Shown: positions 28,446 through 38,901, numbered from the stretch's first letter. The stretch is DNA of 64,000 bases from JAYQPQ01 sp038145405 (GCA_038145405.1 JAYQPQ010000001.1:17311-81310), one strand, 5' to 3'. Notes: a model not told the origin generated them from the letters alone. A program made the numbers and translations.

Positions 28446-29027
28446 TCATCGTTGTGATAATTTCTCGATCCAGCCCGACAGGGTCGCCAGCCGCTCGACG
28501 GGATTATGCATTTCCAGCAATTGCAGCTTTTGCACATCGCTCAGGGGTAATACCTGGGCCAGCTGAAACCCCAGATCGCTGGCGTCCCGAGTCTCCGGCT
28601 GCAGGCGAAAGGGCGCCGCGCCAGGATGCTGAGCCAGATCGATTAGCAGCTCGCGCAGACCCTGGAAATGCTCTCCCACCGCCACCGGGGGCTCCTCAGG
28701 CATCCACTCGACATCGGCCCACATCAGACGGTCCGGGTCGGTTTCGGTGCCGGTGACACGAAAGCGCCGCTCTCCTTTGAGACTGATACCGAGCAGTCCG
28801 TTTTCCTGCTGGCGCCAGTCGGTGATGCGGGCCGAAGTACCCTGGTGATGGAAGCGTGCCTGGCCGCCGGCCTCTTGCCCTTCGCTGATACCGACAATGC
28901 CAAAGGGTTCATCGCTCTTCATGCAGTGTGCCACCAACCGAAGGTAGCGGCGCTCAAAAATCTGCAGGTCGAGCGATAATCCGGGAAACAGCACCAGTTG
29001 CAGCGGAAACAGGGCCAGCCGCGCCAA
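28446..29027 (-). CDS. Lon-protease substrate-binding-domain protein (LonN-like)
   Basis: About 193 aa, a stand-alone Lon N-terminal (PUA-like) domain: LALFPLQLVLFPGLSLDLQI, FERRYLRLVAHCMK, FGIVGISEG and LKGERRFRV are characteristic. No AAA or protease part follows, so it is not Lon itself; function is unknown. No ATG fits: GAGGAG (29043-29038) precedes a TTG at 29027, placed just past the phoH stop, while a TTG at 29048 would overlap phoH by 20 bases. I chose 29027. Confidence 0.82.
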   Translation of the reverse strand: MARLALFPLQLVLFPGLSLDLQIFERRYLRLVAHCMKSDEPFGIVGISEGQEAGGQARFHHQGTSARITDWRQQENGLLGISLKGERRFRVTGTETDPDRLMWADVEWMPEEPPVAVGEHFQGLRELLIDLAQHPGAAPFRLQPETRDASDLGFQLAQVLPLSDVQKLQLLEMHNPVERLATLSGWIEKLSQR

Positions 29028-29028
29028 A

Positions 29029-30474
29029 TCAGAGATTCTCCTCGGCAAAAGCAGCCAGGCTGCTGCGCTCGATGCCGCCGATGTGCATCAGGCCGGAACC
29101 GCGAAAGCCCTTGAACTTCTCGACGATGTAGGTGAGCCCCGAGGTGAGCGGTGTAATGTATTTGTTGTCGATCTGCGCCAGGTTACCGAGGATGACGATC
29201 TTCGAGTTCTTGCCTACGCGCGTAATGATGGATTTGAGCTGGAACTGGGTCAGGCCCTGGGCCTCATCGATAATGATGTAGGCGTTGCTGAAGGAGCGGC
29301 CGCGCATAAAGTTGAGTGATTTGAACTGGATATTGGCGCGCTCCTTGACATATTCGATGCTGCCGAACGGCGATTCGTCGTTGCCGTGCAGCACTTCCAG
29401 GTTGTCGTCAAAGGCGGCCAGCCAGGGCGCCATTTTTTCCTCTTCGGTGCCGGGCAAAAAACCGATGTCTTCGGCAATGGGTGGCGTCGAACGCGCCACA
29501 ATAAGTTTGTTGAAGCGCTTTTCCTCGAGAATGGCGTGCAGACCATAAGCCAACGCCAGCAGGGTTTTACCCGAGCCAGCTGGACCTACCAAAATATTAA
29601 GATCAATATCCTGCTGGCGCAGCAGATGCAGCGCCATACCCTGCTGCAGATTGCGCGGCGTCAAACCCCAGACGCGCTGCGACAGCAACAAATCGGAATT
29701 GAGATCCTGCAAGCGCACGACGCTCTCGCTGATCTCGGTAACCCGACCGATAAAACCCTGATCGTCCAGCACAAACTGGTTGGGATAGGGGTCCTCCAGC
29801 AAAGTGGCGCTGACTTCGTGGTAGGTCGCGCGCATTTCCTGAGTGGTCACGACATCCTCGACGCCATCCCAGAAGTTGCCGGCAATGTGGCTGACCCCGG
29901 TAGCCAGCAGGTCGATGTCGTCGAGAATGCGGTCGTTGCGGTAGTCCTCCACATGCTTAAGGCCGGATCCACGCGCCTTAAGGCGCATATTGATGTCCTT
30001 GGTGACCAGGCAGACGAAGGCGGTGGCGTTCTGCTCCTGCAGTTTCAGCGCCACATTGATAATGCGGTTGTCGTTGTCGTGCTGAATATTGGTGCGCAGA
30101 AAGCGACTTTCCTCGCTGTGCTTGATCAGTTGATCGGGGTAGATGGCGAGGGTGCCCGGCAGCGCGCTGGGATGTTCCACAGCGGAGAAAATCTCAACAC
30201 CCTCCTGAATATCGCGCGTGTCGGCCTTGGCCAGGATCTTGTCGATATTGGCAATAGCGATACGGGCCTCGCGGCTCACGTCCTTGTCGCGGCGATCCTT
30301 GATCTGATCCAACTCCTCGAGCACGGTCATGGGAATGATGACCTTGTGTTCGGCGAACACGTGAACCGCCATGGGATCGTGCAGTAGCACGTTGGTGTCC
30401 AGCACGTAAATCTTGGTCATGGGTTCGATATCTGGCATAGGGCACACGGCCAACTTATCAAGCTCTAGCTTCAT
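29029..30474 (-). CDS. PhoH family protein with N-terminal PIN domain
   Basis: Cytoplasmic PIN-domain RNase fused to a PhoH-type ATPase/helicase (PhoH2/YlaK-like), 481 aa. PIN domain: KIYVLDTNVLLHDPMA with the first acidic residue, and FVCLVTKDINMRLKARGSGL later. ATPase: Walker A GPAGSGKTLLALAYGL near residue 296, Walker B AYIIIDEAQGLT near residue 395. The ATG at 30474 has GGAAG six bases upstream; an ATG at 30420 (MTKIYVLDTN) begins exactly at the PIN domain and is the alternative. Confidence 0.92.
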   Translation of the reverse strand: MKLELDKLAVCPMPDIEPMTKIYVLDTNVLLHDPMAVHVFAEHKVIIPMTVLEELDQIKDRRDKDVSREARIAIANIDKILAKADTRDIQEGVEIFSAVEHPSALPGTLAIYPDQLIKHSEESRFLRTNIQHDNDNRIINVALKLQEQNATAFVCLVTKDINMRLKARGSGLKHVEDYRNDRILDDIDLLATGVSHIAGNFWDGVEDVVTTQEMRATYHEVSATLLEDPYPNQFVLDDQGFIGRVTEISESVVRLQDLNSDLLLSQRVWGLTPRNLQQGMALHLLRQQDIDLNILVGPAGSGKTLLALAYGLHAILEEKRFNKLIVARSTPPIAEDIGFLPGTEEEKMAPWLAAFDDNLEVLHGNDESPFGSIEYVKERANIQFKSLNFMRGRSFSNAYIIIDEAQGLTQFQLKSIITRVGKNSKIVILGNLAQIDNKYITPLTSGLTYIVEKFKGFRGSGLMHIGGIERSSLAAFAEENL

Positions 30475-30797
30475 TCAGGACTTCCGCAAGGTAGGGGGAT
30501 GGGAAAGTGACTAGGGTAAGCAGCTATGCAGGCAAGACCAGCTCTCACGCTTTCTCACCCTGGGCTCCCCGGAGCAGGGAGATTGATCGGATCAATGTCT
30601 CAAAAATAGCGGCAAACTCGCTTTTAACGGGCATACTCCACTAAAGTACGCGTTGAATTGTTAGCCGTCTCGACCACTGCATCTTGCCCTAATTTTCAGC
30701 CCAAACTCAAGAGGGCATTGGGGCCACGGGACGCCGAAGGGAAATGCCGCATCCAGTGAAGAATACGATGCCCAGACATCAGGACCGTCAAGTCGCA
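30475..30797 (+). other. Intergenic leader between phoH and the GGDEF-EAL gene
   Basis: No gene is seen in this 323-base divergent gap. It contains two adjacent stem candidates: GGGCTCC/GGAGC (about 30562-30575) and a near-perfect palindrome ATTGATC-G-GATCAAT (30582-30596), extended by GAGA/TCTC. The purpose is unknown: operator, leader structure or chance. I cannot fit it to a c-di-GMP riboswitch. Confidence 0.4.
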
Positions 30798-32912
30798 ATG
30801 AATCTGAACCTGCGCCATCGCCTCACGCTGATCATCCTAGCCTTTTCCCTGGCGCTGTCGCTGTTGCTGTCCATCATCCTGATCTCACTCAGCCGCAGCG
30901 ACCTGCGCCACATGGCGGAAATTCATCAGGCCGCCCTGCTGGACTATGCCGAGGCTCAGATTCTGCAGGACATGGAACTGTCGGCACGCCAACTGCTGGA
31001 CCATCTTGACGACAACCTGCTGCCCGACAGCCCGGCGCTGCTGGTCTCATCCGAGTACCCCACCTGCATTACCAACGCCGACGGCCGGGTGCTCTACAAG
31101 TCCACCAGCCAGGCATCGACGGCAAATCTTGTGATGAGCCCGGACGAACGCGCCGAAATGCTCACGCTAGGCATTCTGACGCGCGTTGACCAGGCCAGGT
31201 TTGAGGTCGTTCTGCCTGTAGTGCAACAAGGCGAGCTACGCGGCATGGTCGCCTTGAGCGGCGATCGCCAGAGCATGGTGTCGGCGCTGATTGCCACCCA
31301 ATCCGAACTGCTGGTGCAGTCGGATCAACGCGTTCTCCTATACTCCCTGATCGCTCTGGGCGTGGTCACTGGCTTTGTGCTGGTCGCCTTGTTGCTCGGC
31401 GACCAGGTGTCGGGTTACCTGACCCGTCCAATTTTGAGCTTGCGCGATCATGCCCTGGCCATCGGCAAAAGCCAGTTCGGTCCCACCGAGCGCGTGGTAC
31501 GCGATGACGAAATCGGTGAATTGGCTAAAGCCATCTACAGCATGGCCGACGATCTGGAAATGCAGAATCAGTCGGTCAAGTTTCTCGCCTTCCACGACCC
31601 GCTCACGGGACTGGCCAACCGCGTCAACTTCCAGTCGCAGTTGGAAACCAAACTGCAAGAAGCCGAGGCCAATCGCCAGGTAATTGCCCTGCTCTTTATC
31701 GATGTCGACGACTTTAAGGAGATTAATGACTCGCGCGGTCACGATGTGGGCGATCGGGCCCTGCGTATGATTGCCGACCGCCTGAGCCGGGCCGTGAACG
31801 CCGCTTCGAGCCGATTTGACCACCTGCACCTGGCCAGAGTGGACGGCGACGAGTTCACCATTGTGGTTGGCGATCTCAGTCACAACGACCAGGCCGCGCG
31901 CCTGGCCGAAGACCTGCTGAAACGCATTGCCGAACCCATTGTGGTCGACGAGCAGCTGTTCAACATTTCGGGCAGCATCGGTATCGCCCTCTATCCGCAG
32001 GACGGCGAAACCGCCAGCTCTTTGCTCAATAACGCCGATGCCGCTATGTACCGCAGCAAGAGCCTGGGCAAGGGTACCTATCGCTTTTACGAGCCGGACA
32101 TGAACAACGAGCTTTACCGTTCTTCAGTGATCAAATCGGAGTTCAAATCGGCGCTGGCAACACCCAACCAGCTGGAGTTGCGCTACCAGCCACTAATGAA
32201 TCTCTTCAGCGGCGAGATGATCGGTGCCGAAGCCCTGATCCGCTGGCACCACCCACGGCTTGGCCCGTTGCCGCCATACGAATTTATCGCCATCGTCGAA
32301 CACAACGAAATTGCCCTGCCTACCGATCTCTGGGTGCTGGAGCGGGCCCTGCAACTGCTCGACCGGCTCGATCTTGCGGAGTTGCCCGAATTCTCCCTTT
32401 CCATCAACATTTCAGCCTCCAACCTGGTGCGCAAGCAATTCACCTCATCGATACAGCAGATCGTCGAGAGCAAGGCCCACGTAGTGCAACGGATCAAGCT
32501 GGAAATCACCGAAACCTTCCTGCACAGTGACGAACGTCAGGCGCTCGAGACGCTGCAGTCCCTGCGCAGCATGGGCTTTGCCGTCTGGCTGGACGATTTC
32601 GGTACTGGCTACAGCTCCCTGAACCACCTCAAGACTTTCCCGGTAGAGGGCATCAAGATCGACCAGAGTTTTATTTCCAATCTGCCCAACTCGTCCAACG
32701 ACCAACGCATGGTCTCGGCTCTGCTGGGCCTGGCGCACGCCTTCTCGGTGTATGTCATCGCCGAGGGCATCGACAATCAGCGCAGCCTGGAATTCCTGCG
32801 CGCCCACGGCTGCCGCATGGGCCAGGGCATGCTGCTGGGCGAGCCCATGACGGAGGCCGAACTGCGCGTTGCCGTGCAGCGACTGAAGGCGCCACCCTCG
32901 CCAAAACAATAA
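30798..32912 (+). CDS. Membrane-anchored GGDEF-EAL cyclic-di-GMP protein
   Basis: About 704 aa from MNLNLRHRLTLIILAFSL. An N-terminal helix, a periplasmic sensor region (about residues 35-180), a second helix (LYSLIALGVVTGFVLVALLL) and a HAMP-like linker precede GGDEF and EAL domains. The GGDEF signature reads VDGDEF, a substitution at the first Gly tolerated in some cyclases. The EAL domain keeps the catalytic set: GAEALIRWHH, SINISASNL, LEITETF, LDDFGTGYSS, GIKIDQSF, IAEGI and MGQGMLLGEPM. It probably hydrolyses c-di-GMP; cyclase activity is uncertain. The ATG at 30744 (18 codons earlier, near AAGGG) is an alternative start. Confidence 0.9.
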   Translation: MNLNLRHRLTLIILAFSLALSLLLSIILISLSRSDLRHMAEIHQAALLDYAEAQILQDMELSARQLLDHLDDNLLPDSPALLVSSEYPTCITNADGRVLYKSTSQASTANLVMSPDERAEMLTLGILTRVDQARFEVVLPVVQQGELRGMVALSGDRQSMVSALIATQSELLVQSDQRVLLYSLIALGVVTGFVLVALLLGDQVSGYLTRPILSLRDHALAIGKSQFGPTERVVRDDEIGELAKAIYSMADDLEMQNQSVKFLAFHDPLTGLANRVNFQSQLETKLQEAEANRQVIALLFIDVDDFKEINDSRGHDVGDRALRMIADRLSRAVNAASSRFDHLHLARVDGDEFTIVVGDLSHNDQAARLAEDLLKRIAEPIVVDEQLFNISGSIGIALYPQDGETASSLLNNADAAMYRSKSLGKGTYRFYEPDMNNELYRSSVIKSEFKSALATPNQLELRYQPLMNLFSGEMIGAEALIRWHHPRLGPLPPYEFIAIVEHNEIALPTDLWVLERALQLLDRLDLAELPEFSLSINISASNLVRKQFTSSIQQIVESKAHVVQRIKLEITETFLHSDERQALETLQSLRSMGFAVWLDDFGTGYSSLNHLKTFPVEGIKIDQSFISNLPNSSNDQRMVSALLGLAHAFSVYVIAEGIDNQRSLEFLRAHGCRMGQGMLLGEPMTEAELRVAVQRLKAPPSPKQ

Positions 32913-32964
32913 TTTTGGTAATTTTTCACACGGCAGCGCAGGCGCCGCCTTAGAATGCGCTCCC

Positions 32965-34116
32965 ATGACCAAGCTTAGCCTTAAACGACATCTCCCTATC
33001 GGCATCGCCCTGGGCGCCGTGGTTCTCTCGGTGCTTATCATCAGTTCGCGTCCGGCCCCCGAACAACGCCCTCCCGAGCGCCCGCCGGCGAGCAGTGTGG
33101 CGGCCCTGTCCGTGGCTACCTCGAGCAATCGGCCGCGGGTGGAAACCCAGGGTTCGGTACAGGTGCGCCATGCGGTGGATCTGGTATCGCGGGTATCCGG
33201 CCTGATCGAATCGGTGACCCCGGGCTTCGCCGCTGGCCATCCTTTTGCGCAGGGTGATCTGCTGCTGCGCATCGAACAGCAGGACTTCCGCAATGCCTTG
33301 GTTCAGGCCCAGGCCGAACTCGCCAATGCCGAACAGCTGTTGGCCCAGGAACGTGCGCAGGCCGAGCAGGCACGTCGGGAATGGCGCGACCTCGGCAGTG
33401 CCGAAGCGAACCGTCTCTTTCTTCGCGAGCCGCAACTGGAGTCCGCGCTAGCACGCCATGCGGCGGCTCAGGCTTCCGTCGCCCAGGCCGAGCTCAACCT
33501 GCAGCGCACCGAAATTCGCGCCCCCTTCGACGGTCAGATAGAAAATATCGCGGCTGGTTTGGGGCAATATGTGTCTCCGGGCACACCCCTGGCTTCCATT
33601 CGCTCTACGCAGGAACTGGAGGTACAGGTCTCCCTGACGGCAGAACAGCTGCGCGCCCTGGGCTGGTCAGCCTGGATCGGCCAGTCGCTTGAGAACCCAA
33701 CAACTGCCAGCCTTAACTGGATGGGCGCTGCCGGCGAAGCTCAGGCCGGCGGCGTACTGCGCAGCATCGGCGGCGTGATCCAGTCCAATACGCAGCTCTA
33801 CCCGGTCTATATCGACCTGCTGGCGGCGGACAACCCCAAGGGCCTGCCGGTGGCAGGCCAATTCGTTAATCTGGTGCTGGAAGGCGTCGAAAAACCCGAC
33901 ACACTCTGGGTACCGCGCACGGCGCTGTTCGAACGCAGCAAGGTGTTGCTGGTGGTTGATGGCCTACTGCAGGTTGAGCAGATCGAGGTGTTGGCACAGA
34001 CCGCTGACCAGGCTCTGGTCGCCGGCCTGCAGGATGGACAGGTTCTGGTACTGCAGCGCCCGCTCTGGATTTTGCCCGGTCAAGCCGTCACTCCCCAGTT
34101 CGCTGCAGCTCCATGA
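32965..34116 (+). CDS. RND efflux system, periplasmic adaptor subunit
   Basis: HlyD/AcrA-family membrane-fusion protein, 383 aa, with an N-terminal anchor (LPIGIALGAVVLSVLIIS). The lipoyl halves flank a long helical hairpin (FRNALVQAQAELANAEQLLA to HAAAQASVAQAELNLQRTEI), followed by IRAPFDGQIENIAAGLGQYV and the barrel domain. It overlaps the permease by four bases (ATGA). No outer-membrane channel gene follows, so a TolC-like protein is presumably shared. Substrate unknown. Confidence 0.92.
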   Translation: MTKLSLKRHLPIGIALGAVVLSVLIISSRPAPEQRPPERPPASSVAALSVATSSNRPRVETQGSVQVRHAVDLVSRVSGLIESVTPGFAAGHPFAQGDLLLRIEQQDFRNALVQAQAELANAEQLLAQERAQAEQARREWRDLGSAEANRLFLREPQLESALARHAAAQASVAQAELNLQRTEIRAPFDGQIENIAAGLGQYVSPGTPLASIRSTQELEVQVSLTAEQLRALGWSAWIGQSLENPTTASLNWMGAAGEAQAGGVLRSIGGVIQSNTQLYPVYIDLLAADNPKGLPVAGQFVNLVLEGVEKPDTLWVPRTALFERSKVLLVVDGLLQVEQIEVLAQTADQALVAGLQDGQVLVLQRPLWILPGQAVTPQFAAAP

Positions 34117-37100
34117 AATCACTGGTCAACTGGTTCGCAGCCAATCCCATCGCTGCCAACCTGCTGATGGGCTTTCTGCTCATCGGCGGCCTTAGCGGCC
34201 TTAGCAGCATCGACAAGGAAACTTTCCCGGTTATCCGGCAGGATCTGGTGCGGGTCAGCGTCTCCTACCCGGGCGCTTCGCCGCGCGAAGTGGTGCAGCA
34301 AATCTGCATGCGCATCGAGGAGTCCCTGGAGGGCTTGGAGGGTATTCAGGAGCTGCGCTGCCGCGCCAATCAGGGCAGCGGCAGTGCCGAGATTGAGGTC
34401 GCTCCGGACTTTCCGGTCGACCGCATGTTGAACGCGGTGAAGTCTCGCGTCGACTCCATCCTGACCTTTCCGGTCGAAGCCGAACGCCCCATCGTGCAGG
34501 AGGTACTGACTTCGCAGTCGGCAATCAGCGTCGCCATCTATGGTGATATCGACGAGCGCTCCCTGAAAGAACTGGCCGAGTCGCTTAAGGATGAACTCGC
34601 GACCCTGCCCGACGTACCCCTGGTGACTGTTCAGGGAACGCGCAATTACGAGGTGGCGGTCGAAGTTCCGGAGGCTCGCCTACGCCAGTACGGGATCAGT
34701 CTGGCCAGCGTGGCCGATGCCATCAACAGTCACTCCCGCACCATAGCCGGCGGCCTGATCCGCGCCCCCAGCGGCGATATTCAGATTCAGTTGCGCCAGC
34801 AGGCCTATGTGGAATCCGATTTTGCCCGCATCCCGGTGATCAGCAACCCCGACGGCAGTCAGGTGTTGCTGTCCGATATCGCCGAGATTCGCGACGGATT
34901 TGTCGAGGACGAATCACTGGCGCGCTTCAACGGCAAACCTGCTGTGTTCCTCAACGTCACCATTACCGACAATCCCAATATCCTGGCGACCACACAGAGG
35001 GTGCGCGACTTTGTTGCCAGCAAGGCAGCCGAGCTGCCCGACAGCGTGCAACTGGCGACCTGGAACGACGCTTCGGTGTTCTTCAACGACCGACTCAGCA
35101 CCCTGCGCAACAATGGCATTGCCGGCCTGTTGCTGGTGTTTGGCTTGCTGCTGCTGTTTTTGCGTCCGGCGCTGGCACTTTGGGTAGCCGTCGGCATCGC
35201 TGTGTCCTTTCTCGGCACCCTGCTGGTGATGCCGCTAGTCGGCGCCTCCATCAACATGATCACCATGTTTGCCTTTATTCTGGTGCTGGGCATCGTGGTG
35301 GACGACGCCATCATCATCGGCGAGAACATTCATCGCACCCATACCCGCCGGGGCATCTACGGTGTGCTCGGGTCGCAAGTCGGCGCCAACGAAATGGCCA
35401 AGCCGGTATTCTTCGCCGTGGCCACCAGTATCGTAGTCTTTGTGCCGCTGTTTTATCTGCCAGGCGATTTCGCCCGCTTTATGGCACCCATTGCTACCAT
35501 CCCCATTCTGGCTTTGTCCTTTTCACTGCTGGAATCACTGCTGATCCTGCCGGCGCACCTGGCGCACCTGGGGCCGGAGAAATCCCACCAACGCTTCGCC
35601 AAGCTGCAGCATTTGCGCCAGCGCATTGCGCGCAGCCTGGATATCTTTCTGGTGCTCAAATACCGGCCCCTCCTGCGCCGGTGCCTGCACCACCGCGCCC
35701 TGACCGTGTCGATTTTCTTCGCCGTCTTCCTGCTGGTTTTCGCTACCTACGCTGCCGGCTGGGTGCGCTCCGCCCTGCTGCCCAATGTGCCGGTGGAAGC
35801 CATTCGCGCCAGTACCACCCTGCCTGCCGGCACGCCCTTTGTCGAACTGGAAGCCGTCGCCAGCCACCTGCAGCAGGCCGCCAGCGAGGCCGCCGGCGAA
35901 CTGGAAAACCAGTACGGCGAGAACGTCATCGAGAACCTCTTTGTGTCGGCCTCGGGTAGTCAGGTGCAGGCGGTGGCGGAATTGACTTCGCCAGAGGTGC
36001 GACGCAGCTCCTCAGCTGAATTTGTCGCCGCCTGGGAACGACACATTGGTGAACTGCCGCAGGCCGAAGATTTCAGTGTGCTGGGCAATATTTCCTTCGG
36101 CGGCCAGGCCGACCTCGAGCTCAAACTAGACGCCCCGGAAATCAGCCAGCTGGAAGTCGCCGCCGACTGGGTCAAACAGCGCCTGGCAACCTACCCCGGC
36201 ATCTACAACATTCGCGACAGCCTGGCGCAGGGTCGGCCAGAGATGGTGGTCAACACCTCGCCCCTGGCCGACAACCTTGGCGTGGCCCCCGGCACGCTGG
36301 CGCGCCAGCTGCGCCAGGTATTCTTTGGCGAAGAAGTTCAGCGCATTCCTCGTCTGCGCGAAGATGTACGGGTGATGGTTCGCTACCCACGCGAGGAGCG
36401 CAACGATCCGCAGGTGCTGGAGCAGCTACGCATTCGCACGGGTGATGGGCGGGAAGTGCCCTTTAATGTGGTGGCAGATACCGATTTTGTCGAAGGCTAC
36501 GCAGCCATTAATCGCATCGACCGGCGCACCACCTTGTCGGTCACCGCCAACTACGAAACTGAAGGTCCGCAAACCGCGGCCGAGGTAGTGCAATCCTTCT
36601 TTGACAATGACTACGCCGAGTTCCGCAGCCTGTTCCCGCGCGTGCAACTCAGCCTCGAGGGCGCCCAGCAGGAAAATGCCGAATTTGTTTCATCCATACT
36701 GCGCTTCGGCTTCCTTGCCCTGCTGGTGATCTATGGCCTGCTGGCCATTCAGTTCAATTCCTGGTGGCAGCCGCTGATGATTCTCACGGCTATTCCCTTC
36801 GCCTTTACCGGCACCATCCTGGCCCATGCCTTTACCGGTCAGGTCATCAGCCTGCTGTCCTTTATGGGCGTGCTGGCTGCTGCTGGCGTGGTGGTAAATG
36901 ACACCCTGGTGATGATTGACCGCACCAATGTCCTGCGCGCCCTGGGCTTTTCGCGCAACCATGCACTGGTGCAGGCCGGTCGCGATCGCTTCCGCCCTAT
37001 CTTCCTGACATCACTGACCACATTCGCCGGACTGGCACCGCTGATGCTGGAGAAAAGTACCCAGGCACAGTTTCTTATTCCCATGGCAACCGCCCTGGCT

Positions 37101-37235
37101 TACGGGGTAATGGCGGCAACCGTGGTGACCCTGGTCATGATCCCCTGCCTCTATTCGCTGGGCGAGGATATGAAAACGCGCCTGGGCGGCGCGCTACGAA
37201 GGAGGCTGGGATGGCGCGATCAGGTCGCGCACTAG
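34113..37235 (+). CDS. RND efflux system, inner-membrane permease
   Basis: AcrB/MexB superfamily proton antiporter, 1040 aa, with 12 helices and two large periplasmic loops. The start FAANPIAANLLMGFLLIGGL is the TM1 pattern; the proton-relay Asp pair lies in TM4 (ILVLGIVVDDAIIIGENI). In TM10 the Lys of classical AcrB is replaced by Asn (AAAGVVVNDTLVMIDRTN), a pattern of the non-AcrB efflux clade. With the adaptor it forms a two-gene unit. The substrate cannot be predicted. Confidence 0.93.
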   Translation: MKSLVNWFAANPIAANLLMGFLLIGGLSGLSSIDKETFPVIRQDLVRVSVSYPGASPREVVQQICMRIEESLEGLEGIQELRCRANQGSGSAEIEVAPDFPVDRMLNAVKSRVDSILTFPVEAERPIVQEVLTSQSAISVAIYGDIDERSLKELAESLKDELATLPDVPLVTVQGTRNYEVAVEVPEARLRQYGISLASVADAINSHSRTIAGGLIRAPSGDIQIQLRQQAYVESDFARIPVISNPDGSQVLLSDIAEIRDGFVEDESLARFNGKPAVFLNVTITDNPNILATTQRVRDFVASKAAELPDSVQLATWNDASVFFNDRLSTLRNNGIAGLLLVFGLLLLFLRPALALWVAVGIAVSFLGTLLVMPLVGASINMITMFAFILVLGIVVDDAIIIGENIHRTHTRRGIYGVLGSQVGANEMAKPVFFAVATSIVVFVPLFYLPGDFARFMAPIATIPILALSFSLLESLLILPAHLAHLGPEKSHQRFAKLQHLRQRIARSLDIFLVLKYRPLLRRCLHHRALTVSIFFAVFLLVFATYAAGWVRSALLPNVPVEAIRASTTLPAGTPFVELEAVASHLQQAASEAAGELENQYGENVIENLFVSASGSQVQAVAELTSPEVRRSSSAEFVAAWERHIGELPQAEDFSVLGNISFGGQADLELKLDAPEISQLEVAADWVKQRLATYPGIYNIRDSLAQGRPEMVVNTSPLADNLGVAPGTLARQLRQVFFGEEVQRIPRLREDVRVMVRYPREERNDPQVLEQLRIRTGDGREVPFNVVADTDFVEGYAAINRIDRRTTLSVTANYETEGPQTAAEVVQSFFDNDYAEFRSLFPRVQLSLEGAQQENAEFVSSILRFGFLALLVIYGLLAIQFNSWWQPLMILTAIPFAFTGTILAHAFTGQVISLLSFMGVLAAAGVVVNDTLVMIDRTNVLRALGFSRNHALVQAGRDRFRPIFLTSLTTFAGLAPLMLEKSTQAQFLIPMATALAYGVMAATVVTLVMIPCLYSLGEDMKTRLGGALRRRLGWRDQVAH

Positions 37236-37254
37236 GGAGCCTCTCGACTCCCTG

Positions 37255-38901
37255 CTAGAGCTGGGGCCCGGCGCTGACCAGCTCGGCACCCTCGGCGGTA
37301 TCGGTGAACTTGACGAAGTTGTCGATAAAGAGTTTCGCCAGCTTCTCCGCCTTGGCGGTCCACTCGGCCGCATCGGCGTAGGTGTTGCGCGGATCGAGAA
37401 TATTTCCTTCCACGCCCGGCAGAGCGGTCGGAATATCCAGATTGAACAAGGGCAGCGTGATGCCTTCGGCCTGCTCGATTGATCCGTCCAAAATGGCGTC
37501 GATGATGGCGCGCGTCGCCTTCAGCGAAATGCGCTTACCGGTACCGTTCCATCCCGTGTTGATCATGTAAGCGGTCGCACCGGCTGCCTGCATACGCTTA
37601 ACCAGCACCTCGGCATACTGGGTCGGGTGCAGCGACAGGAAGGCCGCGCCGAAGCATGATGAGAAGGTCGGCGTCGGCTCGGTAATGCCGCGCTCCGTGC
37701 CAGCGAGCTTGGCGGTAAAGCCGGACAGGAAGTGGTACTGGGCCTGTTCCGGGGTCAGTCGCGCTACCGGAGGCAGTACGCCAAAGGCATCGGCCGTGAG
37801 GAAAATAACCTTTTTGGCATGCCCGGCCTTGGAGACTGGCTTGACGATATTGTCGATGTGATAGATGGGGTAGGAAACGCGGGTATTTTCGGTTTTGGAG
37901 CGGTCGCTGAAGTCCAGCCTGCCGTTGGCGTCGATGGTGACGTTCTCCAGCAGGGCATCCTTGCGAATCGCGCGGTAAATATCCGGTTCCTTCTCGGCGT
38001 CGAGATCGATGGTCTTGGCGTAGCAGCCCCCTTCGAAGTTGAACACGCCGTCGTCGTCCCAGCCGTGCTCGTCATCGCCGATCAGGGCGCGCTTGGGGTC
38101 GGCCGACAACGTGGTTTTGCCAGTGCCCGACAGGCCGAAGAAAATGGCCACATCGCCCTTTTCGCCGACGTTAGCCGAGCAGTGCATGGAGGCAATGCCC
38201 TTGAGCGGCAGCAGGTAGTTCATCATCGAGAACATGCCCTTCTTCATCTCGCCGCCATACCAGGTGCCGCCGATCAGCTGCATGCGCTCGGTCAGGTTGA
38301 AGGCGATAAAGGTCTCGGAATTCATGCCGTGGCGCTGAAAATTCTTGTTGCTGGTCTTGGAGGCATTGACCACCACAAAATCCGGCTCAAAGTTTTCCAA
38401 CTGCCCATCGGTCGGACGAATGAACATATTCTTGACGAAATGCGCCTGCCAGGCCACTTCCATAATAAAGCGCACCTTCAGGCAGGTTTCCATGTTGGCG
38501 CCGCAGTAGCCATCCACCACGTAAAGCTTTTTCCCCGACAACTGCTCGGCCACGGTTTGCTTGAGCTCGGACCAGACTTCCGTGGAAATGGGCTTGTTGT
38601 CGTTCTTGGCTCCGCGCGTGCCGTTCCACCAGAAGGTGTCTCTGGAGGTATCGTCCATGACGATGTACTTGTCCTTGGGTGAGCGGCCGGTGTACTCGCC
38701 GGTGAAGACATTGACTGCGCCCAGGTCGGACAGATAGCCCTTCTCAAAGCCCTGCAGCGAGGGATCCAGCTCGGCGGCATAAAGCTCGTCGTAGCTGGGG
38801 TTATAGATGACTTGTGCCGGCTCGTGAATGCCGAGCCCGGCGAGGAATTGGGTGACCTTATCGATATTCATCTCGGTATCTGCTTTAACGGGGTTGAGCA
38901 T
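37255..38901 (-). CDS. pckA: Phosphoenolpyruvate carboxykinase (ATP)
   Basis: Converts oxaloacetate to PEP in gluconeogenesis; 548 aa with the chosen ATG (538 from an ATG at 38871, closer to the 540 of E. coli). Extended matches to E. coli PckA include [37 protein letters not shown], the kinase-1a P-loop [17 protein letters not shown], and [19 protein letters not shown] with metal ligands. It is convergent with the RND permease; 19 bases separate them, holding a small GGGAG/CTCCC hairpin. Confidence 0.97.
   Translation of the reverse strand: MLNPVKADTEMNIDKVTQFLAGLGIHEPAQVIYNPSYDELYAAELDPSLQGFEKGYLSDLGAVNVFTGEYTGRSPKDKYIVMDDTSRDTFWWNGTRGAKNDNKPISTEVWSELKQTVAEQLSGKKLYVVDGYCGANMETCLKVRFIMEVAWQAHFVKNMFIRPTDGQLENFEPDFVVVNASKTSNKNFQRHGMNSETFIAFNLTERMQLIGGTWYGGEMKKGMFSMMNYLLPLKGIASMHCSANVGEKGDVAIFFGLSGTGKTTLSADPKRALIGDDEHGWDDDGVFNFEGGCYAKTIDLDAEKEPDIYRAIRKDALLENVTIDANGRLDFSDRSKTENTRVSYPIYHIDNIVKPVSKAGHAKKVIFLTADAFGVLPPVARLTPEQAQYHFLSGFTAKLAGTERGITEPTPTFSSCFGAAFLSLHPTQYAEVLVKRMQAAGATAYMINTGWNGTGKRISLKATRAIIDAILDGSIEQAEGITLPLFNLDIPTALPGVEGNILDPRNTYADAAEWTAKAEKLAKLFIDNFVKFTDTAEGAELVSAGPQL

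Noticed and set aside
30475..30797. Cyclic-di-GMP riboswitch before the GGDEF-EAL gene
   Set aside because: The conserved GEMM core and tetraloop receptor pattern are not present.
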